Positions 20,401 to 26,843 of a stretch of 49,140 bases of DNA are shown in pieces. A program made the translations under genes and the position numbers. The notes under the pieces were generated by a model. The model did no database searches. It worked only from the letters and a program-made list of their open reading frames with translations, and had not been told where the DNA came from. Each line of letters begins with the position of its first letter. Position 1 is the stretch's first letter. Source of the DNA: Pseudomonas palmensis (lineage in GTDB: Bacteria > Pseudomonadota > Gammaproteobacteria > Pseudomonadales > Pseudomonadaceae). The stretch is taken from contig NZ_JAFKEC010000039.1 in NCBI RefSeq assembly GCF_017848315.1, forward strand, positions 1-49,140, written 5' to 3'.

Positions 20401-20577
20401 GAGGGCGAGCATCATTGCGAAACGCAGGCGGCCCAGTTCGGCCAGTGTGCCGGCCGAGCCGGCCACGGGCCCGGTGGTGGTGCCCGGCGCCTTGCCCTGG
20501 CTGGCGACGTTCTCGGCGACCACCATCAGCAGCCCGCGAGCCTTGTTGAAAACGATACGGTAGAGATGCTTGTTCAT
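11497..20577 (-). CDS. cdiA: CdiA-type two-partner-secreted contact-dependent toxin, Ntox15-like C-terminus
   Basis: This protein of about 3026 aa carries an extended signal peptide (ESPR, MNKHLYRIVFNK start; cleavage near residue 72 after SWA). A haemagglutination-activity TPS domain follows (about 85-230) with NPAGVTCDGC. Next come long stretches of FHA-type repeats (about 250-1250, many DNRSGT/NSGG units), a non-repetitive receptor-binding-like region (about 1330-1600, with YLVETDPRF and LTGRRFIDGY), a second repeat block (about 1700-2250), and a pretoxin region with a degenerate VENN-like motif (ATDNNWLA, near 2640). The last 175 or so residues form the toxin, with an HxxD motif at H2960 (LHEPDMVAGG) followed by NSSIG. 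It should be exported by CdiB, acylated by CdiC, and deliver a predicted DNase to neighbours. The ATG at 20577 starts the ESPR; the upstream open frame to 20649 is not used. Confidence 0.92.
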   Translation of the reverse strand: MNKHLYRIVFNKARGLLMVVAENVASQGKAPGTTTGPVAGSAGTLAELGRLRFAMMLALGLVALDAAPSWAAGVVADGRAPAAQRPNVGQSANGTPQVNITAPSAAGVSRNTYSQFDVDKRGVILNNGVKASQTQLGGWIQGNGNLSKGSARVILNEVNASNPSQLRGYVEVAGQRAQVVIANPAGVTCDGCGFINANRATLTTGQAQLENGRITGYQVKGGTLSIQGKGLDSADADYTDLIAQSVQVNAGIWAKDLKVTAGRNQVNADNTRATRLAGSDEEAPAVAIDVAKLGGMYAGKIMLVGTEGGVGVRNAGTIGAGAGEVVISADGKLLNSGTLSSAGATRVAAKGGVDNSGTVYAKGDLQLSSAGDLNNSGTLASQANVELKATGAQSTITSSKGSALAAGLDESGKLGKAGNLTLTAQRVQAHGEHLAGGDLQVSAGDVDLSASRNVAGNITLTGGDINLANASVDASKTLSATARQTLRSDAAKVVAGNLQVRAGELSNVGGELTQSGKGSTSIKVDGTLDNRSGRIASNATHATLSAATVVNTQGRVEHAGAGTLQLSATTLDSAQGTLVSTGTLQLKAGQVQLDAGVAQGKDVSIEADTLSNRGGKVLATQGGSLAVTTQGLLDNTGGTLAASGNGVFNAGTLDNRSGTVSAGGTLFAGAGELFNTAGTFAAIRQMTLTAAHLNNSGGTVGSVQGALLLTARDSQLGNVGGRLEAAGDIVVNAQGIDNSGGVISGLALNLNSNGQLLQNAQGTLDARSTLDLRSGRLENAGGLIQSQGRLYIDTGEQALVNLDDGSGKGIISQGALEIHSAHLSNAGGYVSAKGAMQLLAADVTNAGGRIVGADSVQVQGLRLNNQAGQIQALGAIDVASAERVDNQGGLIRSAGLLHVSTGTLANNATQADNQGLQGHALRLESDVLGNQAGVIRADTTLDIGVSQLLDNAGGLISSSQHLNITDRDPAARRQSISNLDGRLLAGQSLSLNAAYYSGNGQAVSLGDLTLRLLAGLELSGLLQANGTLDVQTGGALNNSGKLLAGRSMLLDASTLDNRAEGEISADQVRITAHQSLTNRGLIDGQKVRLQTGVLYNLGTGRIYGDQLGIAAGTLVNANEGDRSGAIAARARLDIGATQIDNSEAALIFSAGDMAIGATLDDADHASGRAALLTNASATIESLGHMALDVQTLRNLNNHFSTRDVEISRQSFQEFQLAGSPNRYQADQVTFRHNEVQYLITPEGQKDNWNRYDVTRVVRETQIATSAPGQILAGGNLVINAGEVLNDKSRIIAGGLLQGAIGSLVNTEFKGQQVTTDSGTVTNFYRIQRKGRDRQGARVAGYVPAPLIQEISLQPTVWQELAAITGSGTQLGGHASQLSDQQAAGAGAVDSAAANAYQVAPIIEVAAQAGLDAEGVGEQIRTGGPVLTLPSNSLFDSNPQAVRNYLVETDPRFAGYRNWLSSDYMLQQLHLDPGQTLQRLGDGFYEQKLIREQVAQLTGRRFIDGYANDEEQYRALLDNAVTVANTWQLVPGVALSAEQMAQLTSDIVWLVEKQVTVAGGETRRVLVPQVYVRVQQGDLNGAGALMAGQQLKLDVNDTLSNSGSLGGRSILALTAQNVENLGGRIQADKVSVQARENLDNLGGLIGAVDSLAISAGNDLNVISSTHDSSSEQGTRSNLSRVAGLFVSGAGGTLTASAGNDINLAGAQVVNAGANGSTQLVAGNNLNLTTVTESHQQSITWNSSNWRKDASRTEVGSNVQGTGDVSLKAGQDINLRASQASSEQGMVMADAGRDVNLMAGQNYQFADEAHKVTGGNGMFSKTTRTTRDTLSETTAQGSTLSGEHTYVQGGRDINLQGANVVSSQQTILVAGNDVNIAAASDSRSERHDKTEKTSGLFSGGGIAVTVGTQEQRVKDMTTSTTAVASTVGSTEGDVLIEAGKSYRQVGSQVMAPKGDVDIRAEKIAIVEARNTSERERQTLFKQTGVSLTLTNPVISAIQTTQQMKQASDKTEDGRMKALAAATAALAANNAATAVATDPGSAGGINLSLSLGTKKNQSTTEQHSDTAAGSTIVAGNDVRLIATGADEDSTLTVRGSQIKAGNNASLLADGDINLLAATNTSTQQTDSTGSSASVGIGLSLGGTRNGFTLDLGVSGNRGEADGEDLTHTNTHIDAGNQLVMVSGGDTNLKGAVVSGKQVVMDVGGNLNIESLQDTSTYTVDEKSLGVGISLCIPPFCYGMSSVSGASGSFGATDIDSRYASVTEQSGIKAGDGGFDIYVAGNTDLVGAVIASSDKAVQDGSNRLVTASLTSRDIKNEAEYKGSSLSLGGGYREVGKDQQGNATSGATQTPGTDLAKNENDIGVSMPIAISASDSASSVTRSGISGGSIVITDAAEQHKRTGKSVDEAIASLNRDVSSDRDGSNALKPIFNEEQIRAGFEIVGAFANEAGTLLNNKAKEVDAKRNQAKEAEAKAANPELGDGERTALLLAASDLRHQADGIAENWGAGGTYRQITTALVGAASGNISAGNTAFMQGLVVNYVQQQGAGYIGELVANGSLIEGSPVHAALHGILACAGAAASSQSCGSGAAGAAASSVLTGLFSEASPNESEAQREAKRNLITSLVTGLAASTGLDAATANTAAGAATDNNWLATQQLVQAKKELKEAEGLADELKVIAKWGFISKKQDLLTQVGVGRGLVEAGINDIEGLAQFIAHPIDGLKGIKELISNQEARDKLGADVVDELNAKIDRVTLALEVGGDEHAMQLGRDLGEIVWQAGSIATGVGGAAKAGVTLAKTGIKMGRAGLEKMAAKAEVLVKEAPVAKVELPPAGKPAAGAGTVATVERLDELPVKQFNPYDNPRYKEMTPTEQQAYLKEYNKQLQAQQDAINNMTADEFKFAREAFDSTGRNPDAVALQRKFGREFERSVAENIQKGLVNNGVDPKVAAQMAKARAKEIKSNLAALHEPDMVAGGWVKPDPVRMGNSNVNSSIGASWSSRLPLLDETVRKAVEAGNGSAKLNIRLELARGASQ
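11500..12030 (-). other. CdiA-CT toxin module (Ntox15/HxxD nuclease-like)
   Basis: This is the variable C-terminal module of CdiA, from about FNPYDNPRY to the stop. It contains the helical KFAREAFDSTGRNP segment, then AALHEPDMVAGG with catalytic-type H (codon 11698-11700) and D, then MGNSNVNSSIG. The layout matches the Ntox15 (PF15604) toxins, of which Tde1/Tde2 of Agrobacterium type VI secretion are DNases. The assignment rests on motif recognition, not on a search. The 5' edge is approximate because no clean VENN motif marks it. Confidence 0.75.
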
Positions 20578-20617
20578 TGCAATTCCATTTGCGGTGCCAG
20601 ACCGCCAGAAGTCAGGG

Positions 20618-21136
20618 TTACGCTGTGAGTTCCAGCGGGTGAGCGGCAAACCAGGCCTTGGCCTGTTCGGGAATCACGCCGATCCCCAGGTGCGTCTTGA
20701 CCCGCAGGCCGCGCACTTCGCCCTGGTGGTCGAGGGCGCGCATGCAGCTGTTGGGGAACAGCTGGCGCTGCACCAGGCGCGCCAGCGTTGCCGCATGCCC
20801 GAACGGGGCGACGAAGTCGTTTATCCACAGGCGTTCGCCGCTGTTCCAGTCGGCATCGGCCATCTCGACAGGCGAGCGCTCGATGTAGCGCTGCTCGGCG
20901 GCGCCGTCGAGGTTGAGCCAGGACAGGTAGAACACCGGCTTGCCGGCCTCGCTGCCGAGCACGAACTGGCGGTGCTTGAGCGCCGGCAGCAACAGGGTGG
21001 CCAGGCTGTGCAGCGGTGCGTCGCGGTGAGCTGTGGAGTGCATCCACAGCCAGGTGGCCGAGCCCAGCACGGTGGCCTCGTTCCAGGGCTCGTCGAAGAG
21101 CCCGGGGGCGATGATGTCGAAGCGATCGATACGCAT
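20618..21136 (-). CDS. cdiC: HlyC-like toxin-activating lysine acyltransferase (CdiC-like)
   Basis: This 172-aa protein aligns by eye with HlyC/RtxC acyltransferases. It has the WLWMHSTAHRD segment with catalytic-type H37, the FYLSWLNL segment, and WINDFVAPFGH with catalytic-type D107. The H-to-D spacing of 70 compares with 69 for H23/D92 of HlyC. Family members transfer an acyl chain from acyl-ACP to internal lysines of a secreted toxin in the cytoplasm before export. It sits between cdiB (8 bp after its stop) and cdiA (40 bp before its start), so CdiA is the natural substrate. Acyltransferase genes named cdiC have been described in class II CDI loci of E. coli. Which lysines are acylated cannot be read from sequence. 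Confidence 0.88.
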   Translation of the reverse strand: MRIDRFDIIAPGLFDEPWNEATVLGSATWLWMHSTAHRDAPLHSLATLLLPALKHRQFVLGSEAGKPVFYLSWLNLDGAAEQRYIERSPVEMADADWNSGERLWINDFVAPFGHAATLARLVQRQLFPNSCMRALDHQGEVRGLRVKTHLGIGVIPEQAKAWFAAHPLELTA

Positions 21137-21144
21137 GGCGGGCC

Positions 21145-22914
21145 TCAGAACGACAAAGAGACAGTGAAGGCACTGGTGATGTTGGCCGTTTCGAAACCGT
21201 CGGGCTTCTTCAGCGGCGTACCCCAGGACCAGTCATACGACAGCGCCTTGTAGCCGCCGCGCACCCCTACCACGGCACCGGCCAGGCGCTTGCCCACCAG
21301 GTACTCGCTGGAGTGGCCACTGACTTCGCCGTAGTCGACGCCGGTGTACAGCTCCTGGCCGGTATCGCCCAGGGCCAGGCCGATCTCGTTGCGCAGGGTC
21401 CAGCCGCGTTCGGCCGAGAGGATGTTCTCGCCGTCGAAGCCGCGCACGGTGTAGCGCCCGCCGATGGAGAAGCGGTCCTGCGGCACCAGCGCCGAGCGGT
21501 TCCACTGCGCGCGCCAGCCACCGATGTAGCGCATACGCTGGTTGTAGGCGATGAAGGGCACCTGCAGCTGGGCATCGGCACTGATGATCTTGGAGCGCGA
21601 GGTGCCTTCGCCGGTGAGTTCTTCTGGCGCCTGCAGTGCGCCGTGGGCACCGGTGCCGCGGCGGTAGCCCGCGCTCAGGTCGAGGGTGGAGGCGCCGATG
21701 AATTCGCGGTGGCTCAGGCCGGCTTCCCAGCCGGCCATGCGCCGGCGCTGCAGCTGGATTTCAGTGTCGTCGATGAAGTTTTCCGAGGTACGCGTCCACA
21801 GGCTGCCCCAGGCCGTGGTCTTGCGCACCGCATCGCGGTACAGCAGGCGCGACAGGCGCAGCTCGTTGTTGCGGGTTTCGCCGCGGTACTGGTAGGTCTC
21901 GTTCTCGCCGGCCACCTGCTGGTGGTAGTCGTACTCGCTGGTGGTGAAGCCCAGCAGCCAGTAGCCGAACGGCAGCGAGTAGTGCAGCGTGTTGCCCTTG
22001 GAGCCGCGATTGCCCGACTCGCCGCCGCCCAGGTCGTGGGTGGCGCTGGCGTAGAACAGGTCGTTGAGCGAGAGGATGTTGTCCAGCGACAACGCCAGGT
22101 TGCCCTGGTACTTGCCGGTGGTCTTGCTGCCGGAGTTATCCACAGACAGGCTGAGCCGCGCCGGGAAGGCCTGGCGCCAGGCGATCACGATGTCGCTCTC
22201 GCCGGGGCCGGCGTCGCGGGCCTGGGCCGGGGCGATCTGGATGTCGGCTTCGGCGGTGGGTACGCGCTTGAAGTTCTCCAGGGCCTGTTCGATGTCGCGC
22301 AGGTTGAGCAGGTCGCCCGAGTGCGCCGGCAGCGCGTTCCAGGCATTGGCGCGCGAGCTGGTGCCTTCGGCGAAGCGGATGTCGCGGATACGCCCGGGAA
22401 TCAGGGTCAGGGTCAGTTCGCCGCTGTTGAGGTCCTGGGCCTGGGCCAGCACGCGGGTGGTGACGTAGCCTTTTTCGATGATCGCGTTCTGGATGCGCTT
22501 CATGGTCAGGTTGATGCCGGCGCTGCCCAGGCAGCGCCCGGTGGCCGGGTCATTCTTGGGGTTGGCGGCGCGCAGCGCCCACTGGAAGCGCTCGGCCGCA
22601 TCACCCACCAGGCGCAGTTGGCGGATGGGGAAGCACGGGGTTTCGTTGGCGGGCAGGCGGCCGTCGCCTTCATCGGCCAGCGGTGCTTCGAGGCGCACGT
22701 CGGGGCGTGCTTCGAGCTGCTCGCGCTGCACCCGCTCGCGGTCGCGCTGGCGCAGCAGCTCGGCATTCGGGTCGGCGGCGTGTGCGGCGGTGCCGGCACC
22801 GGCGGCCCAGGCAGCGAGGGCCAGCAGCAGTGCAGCGGGAGTGGGGCGCGAGGTGCTGACGAAGCAGTGGGCAACACGTGTCGTCAACGCCCGGCAATGG
22901 GCGATCGGCAGCAT
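21145..22914 (-). CDS. cdiB: CdiB/FhaC-family two-partner secretion transporter
   Basis: This 589-aa Omp85-superfamily outer-membrane protein exports CdiA. A signal peptide precedes AAHAADPN (cleavage near residue 47), then come a charged linker helix, two POTRA domains (about 90-255; the first opens CFPIRQLRLVG, the second covers ELTLTLIPGRIRDI), and a 16-strand barrel ending in Phe (VSLSF). The lid-loop motif VRGFDGE, with its conserved Arg (about residue 488), is the family signature. The basic N-terminus before the signal core is unusually long. The ribosome site AAGGAT is close to the ATG. It is the first gene of cdiBCAI, so the operon promoter should lie in 22915-23244. Confidence 0.92.
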   Translation of the reverse strand: MLPIAHCRALTTRVAHCFVSTSRPTPAALLLALAAWAAGAGTAAHAADPNAELLRQRDRERVQREQLEARPDVRLEAPLADEGDGRLPANETPCFPIRQLRLVGDAAERFQWALRAANPKNDPATGRCLGSAGINLTMKRIQNAIIEKGYVTTRVLAQAQDLNSGELTLTLIPGRIRDIRFAEGTSSRANAWNALPAHSGDLLNLRDIEQALENFKRVPTAEADIQIAPAQARDAGPGESDIVIAWRQAFPARLSLSVDNSGSKTTGKYQGNLALSLDNILSLNDLFYASATHDLGGGESGNRGSKGNTLHYSLPFGYWLLGFTTSEYDYHQQVAGENETYQYRGETRNNELRLSRLLYRDAVRKTTAWGSLWTRTSENFIDDTEIQLQRRRMAGWEAGLSHREFIGASTLDLSAGYRRGTGAHGALQAPEELTGEGTSRSKIISADAQLQVPFIAYNQRMRYIGGWRAQWNRSALVPQDRFSIGGRYTVRGFDGENILSAERGWTLRNEIGLALGDTGQELYTGVDYGEVSGHSSEYLVGKRLAGAVVGVRGGYKALSYDWSWGTPLKKPDGFETANITSAFTVSLSF

Positions 22915-23146
22915 GGCACATCCTTGTGGGCCGGAATTCTAGGGGGAGTGTTATCGGGGGGCGGAGCGTTGTGCGCGGCTGAATGTTCAAGCCTGCTGTG
23001 AGGGACGGTGATTTGTCCTACAACCTCTTCCGCACCGCTCTGACGGGGATATCGCGAGAAAGTTGCAACGGGGTGTGGGAAACGTGATGGGGTTCAAGGT
23101 TTTGCAGGGGATGGCAACAGATGCGACCTCACAAGGTGCCAGCCGC

Positions 23147-23176
23147 GCGGCGCTTCGCCGGCAAGGCCGGCTCCTG
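23147..23176. repeat. REP-like palindrome in the cdiB upstream region
   Basis: GCCGGCAAGGCCGGC flanked by CGCTTC and TCCTGC resembles a second class of P. putida REP. It lies in the 330-bp gap (22915-23244) that must contain the cdiB promoter, and no clear -35/-10 pair was found there. Nothing else in the gap is recognised. Confidence 0.55.
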
Positions 23177-23244
23177 CATCGATTGCAACGCGCCATGGCC
23201 TGCAGGATCGGCGTTGCCAGCCTTGTTCGCTCGGTGTCAGGTCT

Positions 23245-25242
23245 TCAGAAGCTCGCGCGGATGCCCGCGTACAAGGTCCGACCTGGGCCCGGCTCGTAGT
23301 AACGGGCGCCTGTGTCGTTGATGCGCAGGTTGTCGTAGTAACGCCGGTCAGTCAGGTTATCCACACCCACGTACGGTTCCAGCTCCTGGCCCTGAAGCTT
23401 GAGTACCGTGCCCACGCGCAGGTTGAACAAGGCATTGCCCGCCACCCGCGCCTCATTGGCGTTGTCCGCATACTGCGGGCCATAGGCGTTCATGTTGACC
23501 CGTGCATAGAACGCATCCGACTCGTAGCCCACCTCGGTGAACAAGGTCTGCCGGGGAATGCCCGGCAGACGGTTGTCGTCATAGCCCTCGAAACGGGTGT
23601 AGTGGTAGTCGTTGTAGCTGTAGGCCATCGACAGGCGCCAGTTATCCACAGGGCGGTATTCGCCACTCAACTCGAAGCCGTCACGCCGCGATTTGCCGGC
23701 GTTGCTGTAGGTGTTGCCGCGGTCGGTGCTCTGCGCCACCAGTTCGTCCTTGAGCAGGATGCTGTACACCACCGCCTCCAGGCGCAGGTCGTCCCACTCG
23801 CCCTTCACACCCAGCTCGCGGGTCAGCGCCCGCGCCGGTTGCAGCCCGGTGTTGAAGCCGCCTGCGGTCGGGTTGCTCAGTTCGTTGAGGGTGGGGGTCT
23901 CGAACGAGGTGGCCACCCGCGCATACGCCATGGTGTGCTCGGTAAGGCGGTAGCTCAGGCCGGCACTGTAGTTGAAGTCTTCGAAACGCTGCGCATCGGA
24001 GGCGTCGCCGTCGCTCGGGAAGCGGTCGTCGACCGACTGGCGCGTGGCGTCATAGCGTCCGCCCAGGGTCAGTTGCAGACGCTCGGTGAGGTCGATGCTG
24101 TCCTGCACGTACAGCCCATAGCCACCGGCCTTTTCGCGTTGGCGCAGGGTGAGGTTGCCGGTGTGACCACCGACTTCGTTGTTGTGCCGCTCGCGGTCGT
24201 CGCGCTGCTGCTCGATGTCGATGCCGGTGGTGAGCTGATGACCCAGGCCGAACCAGTTGGCCAGGTGCGTGTACTGCCCGCCGACACCGGCAAACAGGCG
24301 TTCGTAGGTGGTCTGCCCGCCCGCGCGCAGCGGCAGCCGGTTGCCGAAGTCACGCCGGCCCAGCCAGGTACGCAGCTGGTAGCTGTCGGTGTCGCTCAGC
24401 TGGCTGGTCCAGTTGACCGCCAGGCGTTGCTGGTTCATCTGTTCGTCGGAGTCGAACAGCAGGCTCTGCGGGCGCGCCTGGCTGCGCTTGTCGCGCACCT
24501 GCGCGAGGGTCAGGGCGCCAGGGTCTTCGGAGCGGTTGTCGAGGGCCTGGAAGGTTACCCCCAGCACGCCGGCATCGGCCTGCCAGCGCAGCTTGCCGGT
24601 GAGATTGCGCGCTTCGGAGGCGGCGTGATCGCGGTAGCCGTCCATGTTGGTGACGTTGAGCGCCAGCAACCCGCCAAGGTTGCCGGAGGTGCCACTGGTT
24701 TCGGCACGCACGCGGCGATAGCCGTCGGCACCGCCACCCACGTCCACGAGGGTGCGCGGCTCCAGCGAGGGCTCGCGGGTGGTGATCGCCAGTACGCCGC
24801 CGGCACCGTTGCCGTACAGGGTGGAAGCCGAGCCGCGGATCACTTCGATGTTTTCCACCAGGCTCAAGTCGACACCGTCCATCTCGGTCTGGCCATCGGG
24901 CATGGTCAACGGCACGCCGTCGACCAGTACGCGGATGCCGCGCATGCCGAAGCTGGAGCGGGCACCAAAGCCGCGAATCGACAGGCGCATGCCCTGGGCC
25001 ATGTTGTAGCGGCTTTGCGGCACCGCACCGGGCACCGCCATCAGCAGGCTGTCGAGGGTCAGCATCTGTTCGCCGGGCTTGTCGGCGACGCTCACCGAGC
25101 TGACGGCGGCCGGGGTCTGCAACCATTCGGAGGTCACGCGGGTGGAGGTAACTTCCAGCGGCGCCAGGTCGACACTGTCGGCGCTCGCGGAGCCCGCGCC
25201 AAGCAACAGGAAGGTGAGGACGGTGGGCCGCCTTGGCAACAT
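23245..25242 (-). CDS. TonB-dependent receptor, YncD/PqqU-like
   Basis: This 665-aa outer-membrane receptor has a signal peptide (cleavage after SASA, near residue 21), a TonB-box-like start (VDLAPLEVTSTR), a plug domain (about 45-150, with RLSIRGFGARSSFGMRGIRV and VEVIRG-type VENIEVIRGSAS), and a barrel ending YYEPGPGRTLYAGIRASF. The plug start and the C-terminal RYYEPxPGR signature recall E. coli YncD, now called PqqU, a receptor for the cofactor PQQ. No STN domain is present, so it does not signal through a sigma factor. ATG 25242 has AAGGAG upstream. It lies 58 bp after the stop of a MocR-type regulator on the same strand and may share its transcript. A siderophore or other cofactor is the alternative ligand. 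Confidence 0.85.
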   Translation of the reverse strand: MLPRRPTVLTFLLLGAGSASADSVDLAPLEVTSTRVTSEWLQTPAAVSSVSVADKPGEQMLTLDSLLMAVPGAVPQSRYNMAQGMRLSIRGFGARSSFGMRGIRVLVDGVPLTMPDGQTEMDGVDLSLVENIEVIRGSASTLYGNGAGGVLAITTREPSLEPRTLVDVGGGADGYRRVRAETSGTSGNLGGLLALNVTNMDGYRDHAASEARNLTGKLRWQADAGVLGVTFQALDNRSEDPGALTLAQVRDKRSQARPQSLLFDSDEQMNQQRLAVNWTSQLSDTDSYQLRTWLGRRDFGNRLPLRAGGQTTYERLFAGVGGQYTHLANWFGLGHQLTTGIDIEQQRDDRERHNNEVGGHTGNLTLRQREKAGGYGLYVQDSIDLTERLQLTLGGRYDATRQSVDDRFPSDGDASDAQRFEDFNYSAGLSYRLTEHTMAYARVATSFETPTLNELSNPTAGGFNTGLQPARALTRELGVKGEWDDLRLEAVVYSILLKDELVAQSTDRGNTYSNAGKSRRDGFELSGEYRPVDNWRLSMAYSYNDYHYTRFEGYDDNRLPGIPRQTLFTEVGYESDAFYARVNMNAYGPQYADNANEARVAGNALFNLRVGTVLKLQGQELEPYVGVDNLTDRRYYDNLRINDTGARYYEPGPGRTLYAGIRASF

Positions 25243-25300
25243 GGTGACTCCTTGAAGGTGGCCGCCGGCTACACACTGTGCCGACGTTTTTGGGGGTTCG

Positions 25301-26719
25301 TTATAACGCAGATGCCGGGTCGGCAAAACTGTCCAATAGTACCGCCAGCTCCGACCATAGCTGCGGGTCGTCGCTGCAGGCGACGTTGAAGCGCATGCAC
25401 TGCAACAGGCCGGGCTCGGGGCCGAACAGGCTGCCCGGCCCCAGCAGCACATCCCGCGCCAGGCCTGCACGGGCCAGGGCCTGGGCGTCGCAACCGGGGG
25501 GCAGCCGCACCCAGATGAACAGGCCGCCGGCATACCCCTGCAGCGGCTCGCAGCCCAGCGCCCGCAGGCGCTGCTCGACGCGCCCGGCCGCCTCCTGCAG
25601 GCGCAGTTGCAGGCGCTTGCGGTGCTTGTCGTAACTGCCATCGGTGAGCAGCTGGTCGACCACCTGCTCCAGCAGTTCGGAGGTAATGCCGCCGCTCATC
25701 AGCTTCATGTGGGTGAGGCTGGCGGCCAGTTGCGGCGCGGCCACCACATAGCTGACCCGGGCGTTGGCACTGAGGGTCTTGGAGAACCCGGACAGGTACG
25801 TCACCTGCTCCAGGCCCGCCAGCGCCGCCAGGCGGGCCGGCGCCTGCGGGTGCAGGTCGGCGTAGAGGTCATCCTCGATGACATGGCAGTCGTACTGACG
25901 CGCCAGCTGCAACAGCGCGAACGCCTGGCCCGCAGTGAACGAGTGCCCGGTGGGGTTGTGCAGCACGCTGGTGGTCAGGTACAGCCTGGGCCGGTGCTGC
26001 GCCAGCAGCTGTTCGAAACGCGCCAGGTCGAGGCCCTCGGCGGTGCGCTGCACGGTGACGATGCGCGCGCCGTGCAGGGCCAGGTTGGCGTGGAAGTTGA
26101 AATAGCACGGGCTGTCGAGCACCACGCAATCGCCCGGGCGCAGCATCACCCGCAGCAGCATGTCCAGCGCCTGCACGGTGTTGCTGGTGGTGACGATCTG
26201 CTCCAGCGGCGCGGCGATGCCCTGGCCGAGCAGGCGCGTCTGCAGGGTCTGGCGCAGCGCCAGGTAACCGGCCGGCGTACCGTAGCCGCCAATGCGCAGG
26301 CGCGTGGAGCGGGCCACGGCGCGCAATGCCTGGCGCAGGTTGCCGGGCTCCAGCCAGTCGGGCGGCAGGTGCCCGCTGCCGGGGCGCAGGCTGTTGTCAT
26401 CGGCCAGCAGTGAGCGGCGCAGCACGCTGGCCAGGTCCTGCGGCAGCCAGTCGGTGTCGCCCCCCGGCACCCTCGGCGCGTGACGGCTGGCGACAAAGTG
26501 CCCGCGGCCCTGGCTGGAGGTGATCAGGTTGCGGGCACGCAGGCGGTCCAGCGCTTCGATCACGGTGAACTTGCTCACGCCCAGTTGCGCGGTCAGTTCG
26601 CGCACCGGCGGCAGGCGACTGCCCGCCGGCAGCTCGCCGGCCTCGATGGCACGCGCCCAGGCTTCGGCGATCTGCTGGACCTTGGGTGTTCCGGGGCAGA
26701 ACTCGATGACGGGCAGCAT
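25301..26719 (-). CDS. MocR-type regulator (GntR wHTH fused to class-I aminotransferase)
   Basis: This 472-aa fusion has a GntR-family winged helix at residues 10-78 (IEAGELPAGSRLPPVRELTAQLGVSK) and a fold-type-I aminotransferase-like domain (about 100-470) with the PLP lysine in SGFSKTLSANARVSYV. MocR regulators sense PLP and an amino compound and usually control a gene beside them. Here the divergent LysE-type exporter (125 bp between starts) and the downstream TonB receptor are candidate targets. The start at 26719 gives MLPVIEFCPG and precedes the helix-turn-helix normally, while the longer frame to 26845 would run into the divergent gene. A near-perfect 10-bp inverted repeat in the shared promoter (26735-26758) is the likely operator. 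Confidence 0.9.
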   Translation of the reverse strand: MLPVIEFCPGTPKVQQIAEAWARAIEAGELPAGSRLPPVRELTAQLGVSKFTVIEALDRLRARNLITSSQGRGHFVASRHAPRVPGGDTDWLPQDLASVLRRSLLADDNSLRPGSGHLPPDWLEPGNLRQALRAVARSTRLRIGGYGTPAGYLALRQTLQTRLLGQGIAAPLEQIVTTSNTVQALDMLLRVMLRPGDCVVLDSPCYFNFHANLALHGARIVTVQRTAEGLDLARFEQLLAQHRPRLYLTTSVLHNPTGHSFTAGQAFALLQLARQYDCHVIEDDLYADLHPQAPARLAALAGLEQVTYLSGFSKTLSANARVSYVVAAPQLAASLTHMKLMSGGITSELLEQVVDQLLTDGSYDKHRKRLQLRLQEAAGRVEQRLRALGCEPLQGYAGGLFIWVRLPPGCDAQALARAGLARDVLLGPGSLFGPEPGLLQCMRFNVACSDDPQLWSELAVLLDSFADPASAL

Positions 26720-26734
26720 GCAGGTCTCCACAGG

Positions 26735-26758
26735 TTTACCGGTAATCCTACCAGTAAA
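26735..26758. promoter_or_regulatory. Operator candidate between mocR-type gene and lysE-type gene
   Basis: TTTACCGGTA and TACCAGTAAA are inverted repeats (9 of 10 pairs) separated by ATCC. The same bases also contain the direct repeats TACCGGTAA and TACCAGTAA, 12 bp apart. It lies 16 bp upstream of the regulator ATG and 86 bp upstream of the exporter ATG. MocR proteins commonly bind such direct or inverted repeats. Confidence 0.6.
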
Positions 26759-26843
26759 GTCGGGCGCGATTGCCCGCTGCTTGGCCTGCCCGCAGCGTGG
26801 CCCGCGCTCTAGACTGCGGCCTTTGCACTGTGAGCACTGCCCC

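Noticed and set aside
23355..23655. TTATCCACA motifs inside the TonB receptor gene, and another at 22136, resembling DnaA boxes
   Set aside because: They are scattered singly within coding sequence, without clustering, an AT-rich unwinding element or dnaA/dnaN nearby, so this is not an origin.
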